DNA of 64,000 bases from Candidatus Latescibacterota bacterium (GCA_022824945.1 JAJDYX010000043.1:62001-126000); one strand, 5' to 3'; positions 11,736 to 21,362 are shown, counted from the stretch's first letter. Translations and numbers: made by a program. Notes: generated from the sequence alone by a model not told the origin.

Positions 11736-12515
11736 ATGTCAGAAATATATGTAATGGATTTATTTCGATTGGATGGAAAGGTCGCCTTGATCACCGGTGG
11801 GTCCAAAGGATTGGGCGCATCAATGGCGATGGGATTGGCGCAGGCCGGTGCAAAAACCGTCATTTGTTCGCGGACGCAGGCAGATTGTGACCGCGTGGCC
11901 GCAGAGATCGCAAAAGAAACACGGCAAGAGAGTATTGGTATCGCTGGAGATGTGACGCATGAAAAAGATGTGGATCGGGTATTCGATACCGTCATCGAGA
12001 AATACGGGAAGCTGGACGTGTTGATCAACAGCGCGGGGATTAATATTCGGCATCCCGTAGAGGATTTTCCACTCGACGAGTTTAAACAAGTGATCGATAT
12101 CAATCTGACCGGCGTATGGTTGTGTTGCCGAGCGGCTGCCCGGGTTATGAAGCCACAGGGGTCGGGTTCAGTGGTGAATATTGCGTCGGCATTAAGTGGC
12201 GTCGGGTTAAGAGAGCGCTCGGCCTATTGTTCGTCAAAAGCGGGATTAATCGGAATGACAAAAACAATGGCTTTGGAATGGGCAGAGTCCAACGTGCGTT
12301 GCAATGCGTTGTGTCCCGGACCCTTTTTGACCGAGATCAATGTACCGCTTCTAAAGACGCCCGAGAAGGTAAAATCGTTATTGGAATTGACCGCATTAAA
12401 TCGCTGGGCAGAGTTGCACGAAATTCGTGGCGCAGCGTTGTTTTTAGCGAGTGATGCTTCCAGCTTTATGACGGGAGCATCGCTATATGTGGATGGCGGA
12501 TGGAACGCGCAGTGA
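11736..12515 (+). CDS. Short-chain dehydrogenase/reductase (gluconate 5-dehydrogenase-like)
   Basis: A 259-residue classical SDR. The cofactor loop is TGGSKGLG (about 20-27), followed by INSAG for the NAG motif, the catalytic Ser in VNIASALSGVG, and YCSSKAG for YxxxK. The C-terminal VDGGWNAQ is typical of the sugar-acid branch (gluconate 5-dehydrogenase and 2-deoxy-gluconate 3-dehydrogenase relatives). A GGAG upstream of ATG 11736 supports the start; the Met at residue 7 (MDLFRLDGK) is an alternative. It lies between an alcohol dehydrogenase and a cupin, consistent with a sugar or polyol oxidation pathway. Substrate is not determinable. Confidence 0.85.
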   Translation: MSEIYVMDLFRLDGKVALITGGSKGLGASMAMGLAQAGAKTVICSRTQADCDRVAAEIAKETRQESIGIAGDVTHEKDVDRVFDTVIEKYGKLDVLINSAGINIRHPVEDFPLDEFKQVIDINLTGVWLCCRAAARVMKPQGSGSVVNIASALSGVGLRERSAYCSSKAGLIGMTKTMALEWAESNVRCNALCPGPFLTEINVPLLKTPEKVKSLLELTALNRWAELHEIRGAALFLASDASSFMTGASLYVDGGWNAQ

Positions 12516-12539
12516 ACAACTTTTCTGAGGAAAATTGCA

Positions 12540-12998
12540 GTGATTGAAAAAATCAACGAATCGGAAATAGAGGAAACATCGCGCCAATCGCGCACGGGAA
12601 AATACGGTTTGTCTCGAAAGGATATTTCCGGAGCATTGGAAACCACGGGACAACCATTTGAGGTTGAATGGGTGCGATTGTCCCCAGGAAAGATAAATTT
12701 TCCATGTCACGCGCATCAGGTACAATGGGAATTTTATATCGTGCTCCGAGGCCAGGGCACCGTGCGCCGCAATGATCACACATTTGAAGTGGGAGCAGGC
12801 AATGCATTTGTTCAACCGCCCGGCACCGCGCATCAGATTCGCAATACGAGTGAGACAGAAGATCTGATTTATTATGTCATTGCCGACAATCCCGTGAGCG
12901 ACCCGGTCTATTATCCCGACTCGGATAAATGGGCGATCCGTCCACCGGGGAAATTAGGCCGCCTAACCGAGGCGGAATATTTCGATGGAGAAGAATAG
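12540..12998 (+). CDS. Cupin-domain protein
   Basis: A 152-residue single-domain cupin. The first motif is HAHQVQWEFYIVLRGQG (near residues 57-73), and the second is PPGTAHQIRNTS (near 98-109), giving the His-Gln/Glu-His metal site of cupin_2 proteins. It begins with GTG about 24 bases after the SDR stop, with GAGG upstream, and is probably in the same operon. Such cupins may be isomerases, dioxygenases or sugar-binding proteins; nothing here decides between them. Confidence 0.75.
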   Translation: MIEKINESEIEETSRQSRTGKYGLSRKDISGALETTGQPFEVEWVRLSPGKINFPCHAHQVQWEFYIVLRGQGTVRRNDHTFEVGAGNAFVQPPGTAHQIRNTSETEDLIYYVIADNPVSDPVYYPDSDKWAIRPPGKLGRLTEAEYFDGEE

Positions 12999-13006
12999 GG
13001 AACGCA

Positions 13007-13061
13007 GGTAAGAAGTAAGAGGTGAGAGGACCACTTTACCCCTCTCACGTCTCACCTTTTA
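13007..13061. repeat. 7-bp repeats arranged as an inverted pair upstream of a sulfatase
   Basis: GGTAAGA, AGTAAGA and GGTGAGA (13007-13027) face CCTCTCA, CGTCTCA and CCTTTTA (13041-13061). GTGAGAGG/CCTCTCAC forms an 8-bp stem. The same heptamers recur at 27493-27561. Confidence 0.7.
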
Positions 13062-13074
13062 AAAAAGGATCAAA

Positions 13075-14487
13075 ATGAACAGACCAAATTTTATGCTGAT
13101 AACAGCAGATGACATGAACTGGGATGCCGTGGGAGCATTTGGTTGCCCAACAGCGGGGACAACGCCAAATATTGACCGATTGGCTGCAGGAGGATTGCGA
13201 TTTAACCACGGTCATGTGACAATTGCAGTATGCCAACCGAGCCGCTCGGCACTGATGACCGGGCGCTATCCGCATCTCAGCGGAGGCGAGGGCTTTTATC
13301 ACTTGCGACACGAAGGCGTCCCCATACTATCCGATATTTTGCGTGGCGAAGGCTATGATGTGGGCATTTTAGGCAAAGTGACGCACTCGACGCCATACGC
13401 GGCATTTCAATGGGACATGGCGCATGATCAGACCGCTCTGGGGCAGGGACGCAATCCCGAAGTGTATTATCAGCATGCAAAAAGCTTTGTTCAGAATGCC
13501 GTAGATGCTGATCGACCATTTTTCCTCATGGCGAATTCCCACGATCCGCATCGCCCGTTTTACGGCAATGACAAACCCGAATGGTACAGCGAACTCGATC
13601 CGCCTGCGGTGCCACCTTCGCGCACATTTGATCCAGAAGAAGTGGTCATTCCCGAGTTTTTGCCCGACCTACCGGACGTGCGTTTGGAAATTGCCGAGTA
13701 TTACAACTCTGTTCGCCGCTGTGATGATACAGTGGGCAGATTGCTCGATGTATTAGACGAAGCGGGCGTGGCGGAGAACACCCTCGTGATGTTTCTATCT
13801 GATAATGGCATGGCATTTCCTTTTGCAAAAACAAATTGTTATCTAAACAGCACACGCACACCCTTTTTGGCGCGATGGCCCGCGGTCATACAAGCCGGGC
13901 GCGTGGATACCGAGCATTTTATCTCCGGGGTAGATTACTTGCCCACGGTGCTGGATGCGATTGGTGTAGATATCCCGGACGGTGTCAACGGCAAATCGCG
14001 TTTGCCGGTATTGCAGGGTGAAAAACAGGATGGATGCGAGCGTGTCTTCACGCAATTTCACCAGACTTCGGGGCGGCGCAATTACCCGATGCGCTGCGTG
14101 CAAAATACGCGGTTCGGATATATCTTTAACCCCTGGTCCGATGGCGAGCGAGAATTTCGCAATGAATCCCAGAATGGCCGGTCCTGGCAGGCGATGAAAG
14201 AAGCAGAAGCCAACGACCCGGAATTGGCTGCGCGAAATCATTTGTTCAGCTATCGCGTACTCGAAGAATTTTACGACTTTGAGAACGATCCCAACGCGCT
14301 AAACAACCTGATTGATGATCCCAATTATGCCGATGAAATTCAGGACTTGCGAAACGCGCTCAATGAGTGGATGGTAGAAACAAACGATCCGGCGCACGGG
14401 GCATTTCGCGATCGCGCATCCCGTCAGGCACTTGACGATTTGATGGATCACCTCGCGGACACAATTGGAAAACGTCCCAATGAGTAA
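13075..14487 (+). CDS. Sulfatase (formylglycine type)
   Basis: Hydrolyses a sulfate ester; 470 residues, alkaline phosphatase superfamily. The N-terminal metal site is ITADDMNWD (Asp12, Asp13), and the formylglycine motif is CQPSR with Cys53, followed by SALMTGRYP. DNGMAFPFAKTN near residue 243 holds the second pair of metal ligands. The protein starts directly at the first core strand, with no signal peptide, so it looks cytoplasmic. An AAAAAAGG before ATG 13075 serves as the ribosome site. It is followed by a small gene and a second sulfatase in the same direction. The sulfated substrate is unknown. Confidence 0.9.
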   Translation: MNRPNFMLITADDMNWDAVGAFGCPTAGTTPNIDRLAAGGLRFNHGHVTIAVCQPSRSALMTGRYPHLSGGEGFYHLRHEGVPILSDILRGEGYDVGILGKVTHSTPYAAFQWDMAHDQTALGQGRNPEVYYQHAKSFVQNAVDADRPFFLMANSHDPHRPFYGNDKPEWYSELDPPAVPPSRTFDPEEVVIPEFLPDLPDVRLEIAEYYNSVRRCDDTVGRLLDVLDEAGVAENTLVMFLSDNGMAFPFAKTNCYLNSTRTPFLARWPAVIQAGRVDTEHFISGVDYLPTVLDAIGVDIPDGVNGKSRLPVLQGEKQDGCERVFTQFHQTSGRRNYPMRCVQNTRFGYIFNPWSDGEREFRNESQNGRSWQAMKEAEANDPELAARNHLFSYRVLEEFYDFENDPNALNNLIDDPNYADEIQDLRNALNEWMVETNDPAHGAFRDRASRQALDDLMDHLADTIGKRPNE

Positions 14488-14503
14488 GAGGAGGCTTTTA
14501 GTC

Positions 14504-14794
14504 ATGCAAACTGATAAACTCGCGGAAACTGTTTCGGAGCAAGGTTTGAAATACAGCGACATGCTCCGAGAACTGGGCACTTATTTTTTGCGAAATCCGA
14601 AACGGTTCAAATTTGCGTTAAACCGCCTGTCCTACAGACTCGATACCCGTGAATTTGAGCAGTTGCAAAAATTGAGTCGCGATCGAAAGATCGAAAATTC
14701 AGGGACATTTGAAGATCGATTTGAGGAAATTTGCTGGGCAAAAGACCCCGCGGAAAAACGCGAACTCGTGCGGCGAATGCTCCGGCACATGTAA
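14504..14794 (+). CDS. Small conserved-looking protein of unknown function
   Basis: A 96-residue charged protein that I do not recognise. The start at ATG 14504 is chosen because AGAGGAGG at 14487-14494 lies at good spacing; the frame is open further upstream into the end of the sulfatase gene. It is rich in Arg, Lys and Glu and predicted mostly helical, with RFKFALNRLSYRLDTREF and a C-terminal PAEKRELVRRMLRHM. No membrane segment or Cys cluster is seen. Position between two sulfatase genes suggests co-transcription but does not give a function. Confidence 0.6.
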   Translation: MQTDKLAETVSEQGLKYSDMLRELGTYFLRNPKRFKFALNRLSYRLDTREFEQLQKLSRDRKIENSGTFEDRFEEICWAKDPAEKRELVRRMLRHM

Positions 14795-14865
14795 GGTCGT
14801 ACGAGGAGCATGGCGACTCCGCAGGACCGTTCATTGAACGTATTTACAAGGAGAGGAGAAAGTAA

Positions 14866-16143
14866 ATGGCACATTTGCCCAATATTTTGATCATACTGGG
14901 CGATGATCACGGTTACGGCGATATCTCAGCGCATCGGGGACCACATATTCAAACGCCAAATATCGATCGCATTGCTGAAAACGGCATTCGCTTGACACAG
15001 TTCTACGCAAATTCGTCCGTGTGCTCCCCCAGTCGCGCAGCATTGATGACGGGGCGATATCCAGATCGGGTTGGCGTGCCTGGCGTGATTCGCACGTATC
15101 CCGAGAGCAATTGGGGATATTTCAGTCAAAATGCCGTAACATTGCCGTCAATGCTAAAACAAAAAGACTATCACACGTCAATTGTTGGAAAATGGCACCT
15201 TGGTCTCGAACCAGAAAACCACCCGTGCAAGCGCGGATTTGACCATTTCCACGGTTTTTTGGGCGACATGATGGACGATTATTACACGCATTTGCGGCAC
15301 GACCAGAATTACATGCGGAAAGACCTCGAGGTGATTGATCCGCGCGGACACGCGACGGATTTGTTTACAGAATGGGCGATAGACGTGATTCGCGGACACG
15401 CGCATTCGTCACAGCCGTTCTTCCTCTATCTGGCTTATAATGCGCCACATACGCCCATTCAACCGCCAGAGGATTGGATTGAGCGAGTGCGCCAGCGCGA
15501 GCCTGATGCCTCGCCCGAACGGGTGAAATACATCGCACTGGTCGAGCACATGGATGCGGGCATTGGTCGGGTTCTGGACTCACTTGAGCAAACCGGGCAA
15601 CTCGCCAATACACTTGTGATTTACACATCAGACAATGGCGGACAGTTAAATGTGGGCGCGACCAACGGTGATTTAAAAGGCGGAAAGGGACAGATGTATG
15701 AAGGCGGTATTCGGGTACCCGCCTGTGCAATGTGGGCAGATGGAATCGAGAAAGGCACGGTGTGCGATAACGTTGCCATGCTCATGGACCTGTTCCCCAC
15801 AGCCTGCGATATAGCAGGTGTATCGGTCAACCACCAGATCGAGGGCCTGTCTATTTTGCCAACGCTGAGAGGAGAAACGCAGAATTTTTCTGATCGCGCG
15901 ATGTACTGGGTTCGAAAAGACGGAGGCCACTCATTTCTTGGACTAAACCAGCACGCTGTTCGACGCGGCAATATCAAATTGCTGCACAACAGTCCTTTTG
16001 AACCACTGGAACTTTACGATCTGGGCGATGACCCTCAAGAGGCATCGGATCAGGCAAAAACACAAAAAGACACATTTCGGGAGATGGGCGAGTTGTTGCA
16101 GGCGGAAATGCAACAAAATGGCAGTGTGCCCTGGCAAGCATAG
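14866..16143 (+). CDS. Sulfatase (formylglycine type)
   Basis: A 425-residue sulfatase. GDDHGYGD gives the first metal ligands (Asp13, Asp14), CSPSRAALMTGRYP the formylglycine site (Cys53), KWHLG the catalytic Lys-His, and YTSDNGGQ the second metal pair. It resembles arylsulfatase A and N-acetylgalactosamine-6-sulfatase-like bacterial enzymes. There is no signal peptide. GGAGAGGAG precedes ATG 14866. The stop is followed after 12 bases by the 2-hydroxyacid dehydrogenase, so the two are probably one operon. The best guess is desulfation of a sugar or sugar acid that is then oxidised by the neighbours. Confidence 0.92.
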   Translation: MAHLPNILIILGDDHGYGDISAHRGPHIQTPNIDRIAENGIRLTQFYANSSVCSPSRAALMTGRYPDRVGVPGVIRTYPESNWGYFSQNAVTLPSMLKQKDYHTSIVGKWHLGLEPENHPCKRGFDHFHGFLGDMMDDYYTHLRHDQNYMRKDLEVIDPRGHATDLFTEWAIDVIRGHAHSSQPFFLYLAYNAPHTPIQPPEDWIERVRQREPDASPERVKYIALVEHMDAGIGRVLDSLEQTGQLANTLVIYTSDNGGQLNVGATNGDLKGGKGQMYEGGIRVPACAMWADGIEKGTVCDNVAMLMDLFPTACDIAGVSVNHQIEGLSILPTLRGETQNFSDRAMYWVRKDGGHSFLGLNQHAVRRGNIKLLHNSPFEPLELYDLGDDPQEASDQAKTQKDTFREMGELLQAEMQQNGSVPWQA

Positions 16144-16155
16144 AAGGAGATCCAA

Positions 16156-17127
16156 ATGGGAATAAAAATGGTATTGCAGCGGGCGTTGGAAGATGAATAC
16201 ATGCAGCAGATCCGCGAGCTTGGTGTAGAAACTGTGGTTGTGAAGTCCGAAGGGGACTTATTATCCGAAATTGGCGATGCACATGCCTATTTCGGCGGCA
16301 TGTCACCGCAGATCTTGAAGGCAGCGAAAAAACTGCGGTGGGTGCAGGCGACGAGTGCCGGACTGGATGGCTATTATTTTCCAGAATTGCGGCAAAGCGA
16401 TTTGATAGTGACCAATATCCGCGGGATATACAGCGATGTGATTGCCGATCACGTCTTTTCAATGGTGATGGCATTTGCGCGCGGACTGCATCACTATATT
16501 CGCAATCAATCTCAGAGCAAATGGGAAAAAGGCGCACCGGTCATCCATCTTGCGGGAACGACATTGGGCGTAGTTGGATTGGGAGGCATCGGATTAGCCG
16601 TTGCCGAGCGAGGCCCGGTATTTGGCATGCGCGTGGTGGGAATGGATCCCGCACCAAAGGGAAAGCCAGATTTTATCGCGCGTATTTATTCCCCAGATGA
16701 ACTTTCGGATATGGTCAGTGTATCGGATTTTGTCGTGATATGCGTGCCACACACTGACCAGACCGAAGGGTTATTCGACGCGGATATGTTTCGGGCGATG
16801 AGAAATACGGGAATACTAATCAATATCGGCCGCGGCAAAGTGGTCCAATTGCACGCACTGACCAGCGCATTGCAATCCGGGCAGATCGGTGGGGCAGGCC
16901 TCGATGTCTATGAAGAGGAACCGTTGCCGCAAGACCACGCCCTGTGGTCCATGGAAAATGTGATATTGACGCCACATGTGGCGGGTGTTTCGCCCGAAAT
17001 TGACAAGCGCAGAAAGGCATTAATCGTAGAAAATGTGCGTCGATTCTGCGCCGGAGAACCCCTGTTAAATGTGGTGGATAATCAGAAGGGGTATGTCGTG
17101 GATGCGACGTCGATTTATACAACATAG
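16156..17127 (+). CDS. D-isomer 2-hydroxyacid dehydrogenase
   Basis: A 323-residue NAD-dependent enzyme that interconverts 2-hydroxyacids and 2-oxoacids, like glyoxylate/hydroxypyruvate reductase. The Rossmann loop is GVVGLGGIG (near 138-146). INIGRGKVV carries the catalytic Arg region, the Glu lies in DVYEEEPLP, and the His in LTPHVAG. AGGAG precedes ATG 16156. It follows a sulfatase by 12 bases and precedes a Gfo/Idh oxidoreductase, so the cluster can desulfate and then oxidise or reduce a sugar acid. Confidence 0.9.
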   Translation: MGIKMVLQRALEDEYMQQIRELGVETVVVKSEGDLLSEIGDAHAYFGGMSPQILKAAKKLRWVQATSAGLDGYYFPELRQSDLIVTNIRGIYSDVIADHVFSMVMAFARGLHHYIRNQSQSKWEKGAPVIHLAGTTLGVVGLGGIGLAVAERGPVFGMRVVGMDPAPKGKPDFIARIYSPDELSDMVSVSDFVVICVPHTDQTEGLFDADMFRAMRNTGILINIGRGKVVQLHALTSALQSGQIGGAGLDVYEEEPLPQDHALWSMENVILTPHVAGVSPEIDKRRKALIVENVRRFCAGEPLLNVVDNQKGYVVDATSIYTT

Positions 17128-17191
17128 GAGTGGTGCTCAGTGTCCGCTCATTTGGGTAACAGTTCTTTTTATCATTTATCAGGAGAAAAAA

Positions 17192-18199
17192 ATGGCAGAT
17201 TTTAAAGCTGGTGTTATCGGTTGTGGGGGCCGAGGGAAAGCGCACGCACGCGGATGGACCGCGTCAGACGACGTGGATATCGTAGCGTGTGCCGATCCGT
17301 TTGAGGCACCGCGTTTGGCGTATATGGCAGAATTTGGTGTTGAAAATGGCTATGAAGACTATCGCGACATGCTGGAAAAAGAAGACCTGGATTTTGTAAG
17401 TGTGTGTACCTGGACCGGATTGCATCACGATATGATTGTAGATGCTGCGGGCAGTGGGATTCAGGCGATTCACGCCGAAAAGCCCATGGCACCGACCTGG
17501 GGAGAAGCAAAATCGCTGTATCAAGCATGCGTCGATAATGACGTGGTCATTACATTTTGTCATCAGAGGCGGTTTGCAGGGCAATTTATAAAGGCAAAGG
17601 AAATAGCAAAATCTGGCGCCATTGGCGAACTGCGGCGTTTTGAGGGCAATTGCCCAAATATGTTCGACTGGGGCACGCATTGGTTTGATATGTTTTTCTT
17701 TTACAATGACGATGAACCCGCCGAGTGGGTAATCGGGCAAATTGACGCAGAAGGTGGACGCGAGGTGTTTGGGACGCCCGTGGAAGGCAGCGGAATTTCC
17801 TGGATTCGGTATCAAAATGGGCGCGAGGGATTGTTGGTAACAGGTATAACCAGGATGCAGGGCATTGCAAATCGGTTGGTCGGGAGCGAAGGGTTCATTG
17901 AAATTGGGGGCCGCGATGCTCCCCCGCTCCGCGTTGTATCGGGTACCCAGGATTTAGATGTGGATCTTAGCGGTATGGTGAGTCAGCGCGATGCGACAAC
18001 CGTTGCTGTGCTGGACCTCGTTGATGCCATAAAAAACGGCCGCGAACCTGAACTTTCGGGGCGCAAAGCACTCCAGGCAACAGAATTGATTTTTGCAACT
18101 TATGAGTCGAGTCGTCGCCGGGGCAGAGTTGAATTACCTCTAAATGTAGATGATTCCGCACTGTTGAGCATGCTGGAAGATGGCACGGTCAAATTATGA
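17192..18199 (+). CDS. Gfo/Idh/MocA-family oxidoreductase
   Basis: A 335-residue NAD(P)-dependent sugar or inositol oxidoreductase. The N-terminal GVIGCGGRGKAHA is the dinucleotide loop, and HAEKPMAP holds the conserved EKP motif with the catalytic Lys (about residue 97). The start at 17192 has AGGAG ten bases upstream; the frame is open to 17069, but that part overlaps the previous gene and is not like the family. The stop overlaps the next gene by ATGA, so the two are coupled. The substrate is unknown. Confidence 0.9.
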   Translation: MADFKAGVIGCGGRGKAHARGWTASDDVDIVACADPFEAPRLAYMAEFGVENGYEDYRDMLEKEDLDFVSVCTWTGLHHDMIVDAAGSGIQAIHAEKPMAPTWGEAKSLYQACVDNDVVITFCHQRRFAGQFIKAKEIAKSGAIGELRRFEGNCPNMFDWGTHWFDMFFFYNDDEPAEWVIGQIDAEGGREVFGTPVEGSGISWIRYQNGREGLLVTGITRMQGIANRLVGSEGFIEIGGRDAPPLRVVSGTQDLDVDLSGMVSQRDATTVAVLDLVDAIKNGREPELSGRKALQATELIFATYESSRRRGRVELPLNVDDSALLSMLEDGTVKL

Positions 18200-19284
18200 A
18201 ACACGTAACAGTGTACCGAGAAACGGGGCGTTTTGCGGGTTGGCCCGCAAATTACGGGGTGTGGTCGTGGGGTGACGAGATCGCGCTGGGATTTACGCTG
18301 GGATATACAGATCTCCAGGGCGGTTTTCACGCGCGAGACAAAGACCGTCCATTCGTAAACATGCAGGCGCGAAGTGTGGATGGCGGCGAGACCTGGCAGG
18401 TGACGCCCATGCCGTGCAAAACCCCGGGAAATCGCGGATTATCAGCCGACGAACACATGAATGAGGGATTGCGCGTAGGTGAAGTTCTGGACGGTAAACA
18501 CGGGCCGACAGATTGTCCGGGCAATGTGGACTTTTCGCATCCCGACTTCGCATTGATGTGTGCCAGAACGGGCCTGGGGCCGGGAGTCTGTTCCTTCTGG
18601 TACTATTCGCAGGACCGATGCCAGTCGTGGAAAGGGCCTTTTCGGCTCCCAATGTGGGGGCAAACCGGAATTGCTGCGCGGACGGATTATCTGGTAGATA
18701 GCCCGGATCAATGTACGCTATTTCTAACGGCGAATAAGCGCAATGGGCTGGAAGGCCGCGTATTTACTGCGCGATCTTATGATGGCGGGCGCAAGTTTGG
18801 ATTTCTATCGTGGCTAAGTGATGAGCCTGCGGGTTTTCAGATTATGCCAGCCAGTCTGCGTCTCAGTAATGGGCATATTCTCGTCGCTGTGCGCTGTACG
18901 GAGCGCGGAGAATTTACAGCGTCAAAACACTGGATTGATACGTACTTGTCCGAAGATGATGGGCTGACATGGACACACGTCGGTCGTCCTGTACCGGCTT
19001 CTGGCCAGGGGGGGAACCCGCCGACACTGACGCTTCTGAAGGATGGGCGGATCGTTCTAACTTACGGTTATCGCGCGGAACCTTATGGTATCCGCGCCAG
19101 GATCAGTGATACGACAGGCACCATCTGGAGCGAGGACATCGTCCTGCGCGATGACGGAGGCAATGGAGATATCGGATATCCGCGCACCGTCTTGAGACCC
19201 GACGACTCACTTGTAACAGCCTATTATTATAACGATACCCCAGAAGGCGAACGCTATATCGGCGCGACAATCTGGAATCCCTGA
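18196..19284 (+). CDS. Sialidase-like BNR/Asp-box beta-propeller protein
   Basis: A 362-residue propeller with Asp-box repeats: SVDGGETW, SQDRCQSW, SYDGGRKF and SEDDGLTW. This is the exo-sialidase fold, which in environmental bacteria includes many glycoside hydrolases of other specificity. No signal peptide is seen. It overlaps the oxidoreductase gene by four bases and nearly abuts the convergent sulfatase gene (two bases between stops). Catalytic identity (sialidase versus another glycosidase) cannot be settled without a structural comparison. Confidence 0.75.
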   Translation: MKHVTVYRETGRFAGWPANYGVWSWGDEIALGFTLGYTDLQGGFHARDKDRPFVNMQARSVDGGETWQVTPMPCKTPGNRGLSADEHMNEGLRVGEVLDGKHGPTDCPGNVDFSHPDFALMCARTGLGPGVCSFWYYSQDRCQSWKGPFRLPMWGQTGIAARTDYLVDSPDQCTLFLTANKRNGLEGRVFTARSYDGGRKFGFLSWLSDEPAGFQIMPASLRLSNGHILVAVRCTERGEFTASKHWIDTYLSEDDGLTWTHVGRPVPASGQGGNPPTLTLLKDGRIVLTYGYRAEPYGIRARISDTTGTIWSEDIVLRDDGGNGDIGYPRTVLRPDDSLVTAYYYNDTPEGERYIGATIWNP

Positions 19285-19286
19285 AC

Positions 19287-20645
19287 TTAATCTTCCCAGA
19301 CGTTTACACCTTCACTGTCAAATGCCGGGAGCAGGACAAAGTGATCCTCTGTCTCAATCATGCGCTCGCACAACAAGCGATGATGGTGGGCAACCAGGTC
19401 GCGGTAATTGGGATCATCTACCTGATTATTCATTTCCCCAGGATCGTTTTTCAGATCAAAAAATTGCCAGGGCCTGCCGCCCATGTTATTGCCCTTCACG
19501 GTATATTTGTAATCCCGCGTGCGAAATCCCCGCCAGACTTCATCAAAAAATGGTGGCCGTTCTCGCAGTTCCGCAACAAATTCGAGCAAAACGCCCTCGC
19601 GATCAAGCGCGTTGACATCCCCGTGAATGAGGGGTGTTAAGTTCGTCCCCTGCACCTTGTTTTTTGGGGTTAATCCCGCCAATCCAAGCAGTGTTGGAAA
19701 CAAATCCTCGGTGCATGTCGGATCTTTAATCACCGTTCCCGCGCGTTCTCTTATGCGCGGATCCCACACCATGAGTGGAATCCCCACAGATTCTTCATAG
19801 GGCCATTGCTTCGCACGCAGGCCGTGTGCTCCCGCCAATTCGCCGTGGTCAGATAAAAAGACCACGATTGTATCATCCAATAATTCCTCCGCTTTGAGAA
19901 AAGCCATCATCTTTCCGACATTAGCATCCAGATTCTCAACCATGGCATTGTAGCGCTTGCGATTGAGAATAAAAGTTTCGCGCTCCGCGGGGTCTGTCAC
20001 ATCAAAATTTTCGGGTAATACAATATCTCTCGCTTCCCAGGCGGATTGCACATCTTCGGGAGCCACAAAAGGATCGTGAGGCGGTTCCACAGAAATAACC
20101 ATACAGAAGGGTCGGTCGTCTGTGCGGTCTTTTATATGATCCATCCCAATTTGAAACAAACCATCGGTCTGATACCCTTCAATTTTTTTCGGCGTGGGAT
20201 CGTCATCCTCAAAATAACAGGTATCAAAAGGATCATTGCGCAACTCAAAACCATACCACTTTTGCCAGCGCCCCTGCCGAGAACGCGGCACTCGCGTGCG
20301 GTTGACCTGCACAGCAGATCCCAACCGCCCGTGCCCGCCATCGAGATGCCATTTGCCCACATAAATGGTCTCATACCCCGCCTCATTAAACTCATCGGCC
20401 AGCGTGCGCTCTGCTGACGACATTGCGTATTCGATCCCCGGTATTTTGCGGACATGTGCATATTCGCCAGTCATAAGTGTAAACCTGAAAGGCACGCAGA
20501 TCGGATATGTGGAACACGCATTGTCAAATCGCACACCCTGTTGTGCAAAGGCGTCCAAATGCGGTGTGCGCGCATCCGGGTCGCCGTGAATTCCAAGAGC
20601 CTGTCGGCGCAACTGGTCACTCAACAAAACGAGTAGGTTTGGCAT
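19287..20645 (-). CDS. Sulfatase with CVPFR formylglycine motif
   Basis: A 452-residue sulfatase-family hydrolase. The formylglycine motif reads C50-V-P-F-R, with Phe where Ser or Ala is usual; CxPxR, the minimum for conversion, is retained. LLSDQLRRQ replaces the usual DD pair with Ser9-Asp10, as in phosphonate monoester hydrolase and choline-sulfatase relatives. KWHLDGG and FLSDHGE supply further catalytic residues. The start at 20645 is preferred because GGAG lies six bases before it, inside the upstream in-frame ATG at 20657. No signal peptide. It is convergent with the propeller gene. Confidence 0.87.
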   Translation of the reverse strand: MPNLLVLLSDQLRRQALGIHGDPDARTPHLDAFAQQGVRFDNACSTYPICVPFRFTLMTGEYAHVRKIPGIEYAMSSAERTLADEFNEAGYETIYVGKWHLDGGHGRLGSAVQVNRTRVPRSRQGRWQKWYGFELRNDPFDTCYFEDDDPTPKKIEGYQTDGLFQIGMDHIKDRTDDRPFCMVISVEPPHDPFVAPEDVQSAWEARDIVLPENFDVTDPAERETFILNRKRYNAMVENLDANVGKMMAFLKAEELLDDTIVVFLSDHGELAGAHGLRAKQWPYEESVGIPLMVWDPRIRERAGTVIKDPTCTEDLFPTLLGLAGLTPKNKVQGTNLTPLIHGDVNALDREGVLLEFVAELRERPPFFDEVWRGFRTRDYKYTVKGNNMGGRPWQFFDLKNDPGEMNNQVDDPNYRDLVAHHHRLLCERMIETEDHFVLLPAFDSEGVNVWED

Positions 20646-20672
20646 AATACACTCCATTTATAAATAAAAAAT

Positions 20673-21362
20673 TTATCCCCACAACTCGACTGCCCGCCAC
20701 ATGTACCAGCTCCCCACAGATCGATAAGGTCTCCACCGCTCGCAATAAACCATCAATTCCTTTTCTGCTGGCAACTCGTCCAATCCATAAGTAAGCATAA
20801 ATCCCTTGCGCACTCCCAAATCTTTTGTCGGGAGCACATCTGGCCTACCGAGTTGAAACATCAGAAACATTTGAACGGTCCACTCCCCAATGCCACGCAC
20901 CTGTGTGAGATTTTCTATAATATCGGCGTCCGACATTTCGCGGAGGCGTGAACCCGGGGGAATCAGGCCATCTATGGTTTTTTGCGCGAGATCATTCGCT
21001 GCGGCGATTTTTGCCCGGGACATTCCCGCATTCCGAAGCATCTGATCATCCATCGCAAGTACTTCATCCGGGTTAATGATTCCCCCAGAAAACAGGGCGC
21101 GAACCCGTTTGTGAATGGCGGCAGCAGCTTTTCCTGAGAGTTGTTGATAGATAATTGACCGCAAAAGCGCGTCAAAAGGGTTTAATCTTTTGGGGAGATC
21201 AATAATTATTGGTCCTGCCTGCTCGATTAATTGACCGAGTGTGCGATCCTTTTTGCTCAATACACACATCGCTTTTTGAGAATCATAAGTCAGCACCTCA
21301 ATCATCTCCTGCGAATAATTGTTGCGATTGCCTACCTGACGACACAGAAGAATAATAAACAT
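20673..21362 (-). CDS. DNA-3-methyladenine glycosylase, AlkA type
   Basis: An HhH-GPD base-excision enzyme that removes alkylated purines. Of 229 residues, the core begins at about 55 with LLRSIIYQQLSGKAA, followed by the helix-hairpin-helix LTQVRGIGEWTVQMF and the catalytic Asp in LPTKDLGVRKG. This matches the short AlkA form without the N-terminal TBP-like domain. The start is uncertain, because the internal Met at residue 20 is also possible. It lies between a sulfatase and the oriC region, reading away from oriC. Confidence 0.88.
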   Translation of the reverse strand: MFIILLCRQVGNRNNYSQEMIEVLTYDSQKAMCVLSKKDRTLGQLIEQAGPIIIDLPKRLNPFDALLRSIIYQQLSGKAAAAIHKRVRALFSGGIINPDEVLAMDDQMLRNAGMSRAKIAAANDLAQKTIDGLIPPGSRLREMSDADIIENLTQVRGIGEWTVQMFLMFQLGRPDVLPTKDLGVRKGFMLTYGLDELPAEKELMVYCERWRPYRSVGSWYMWRAVELWG

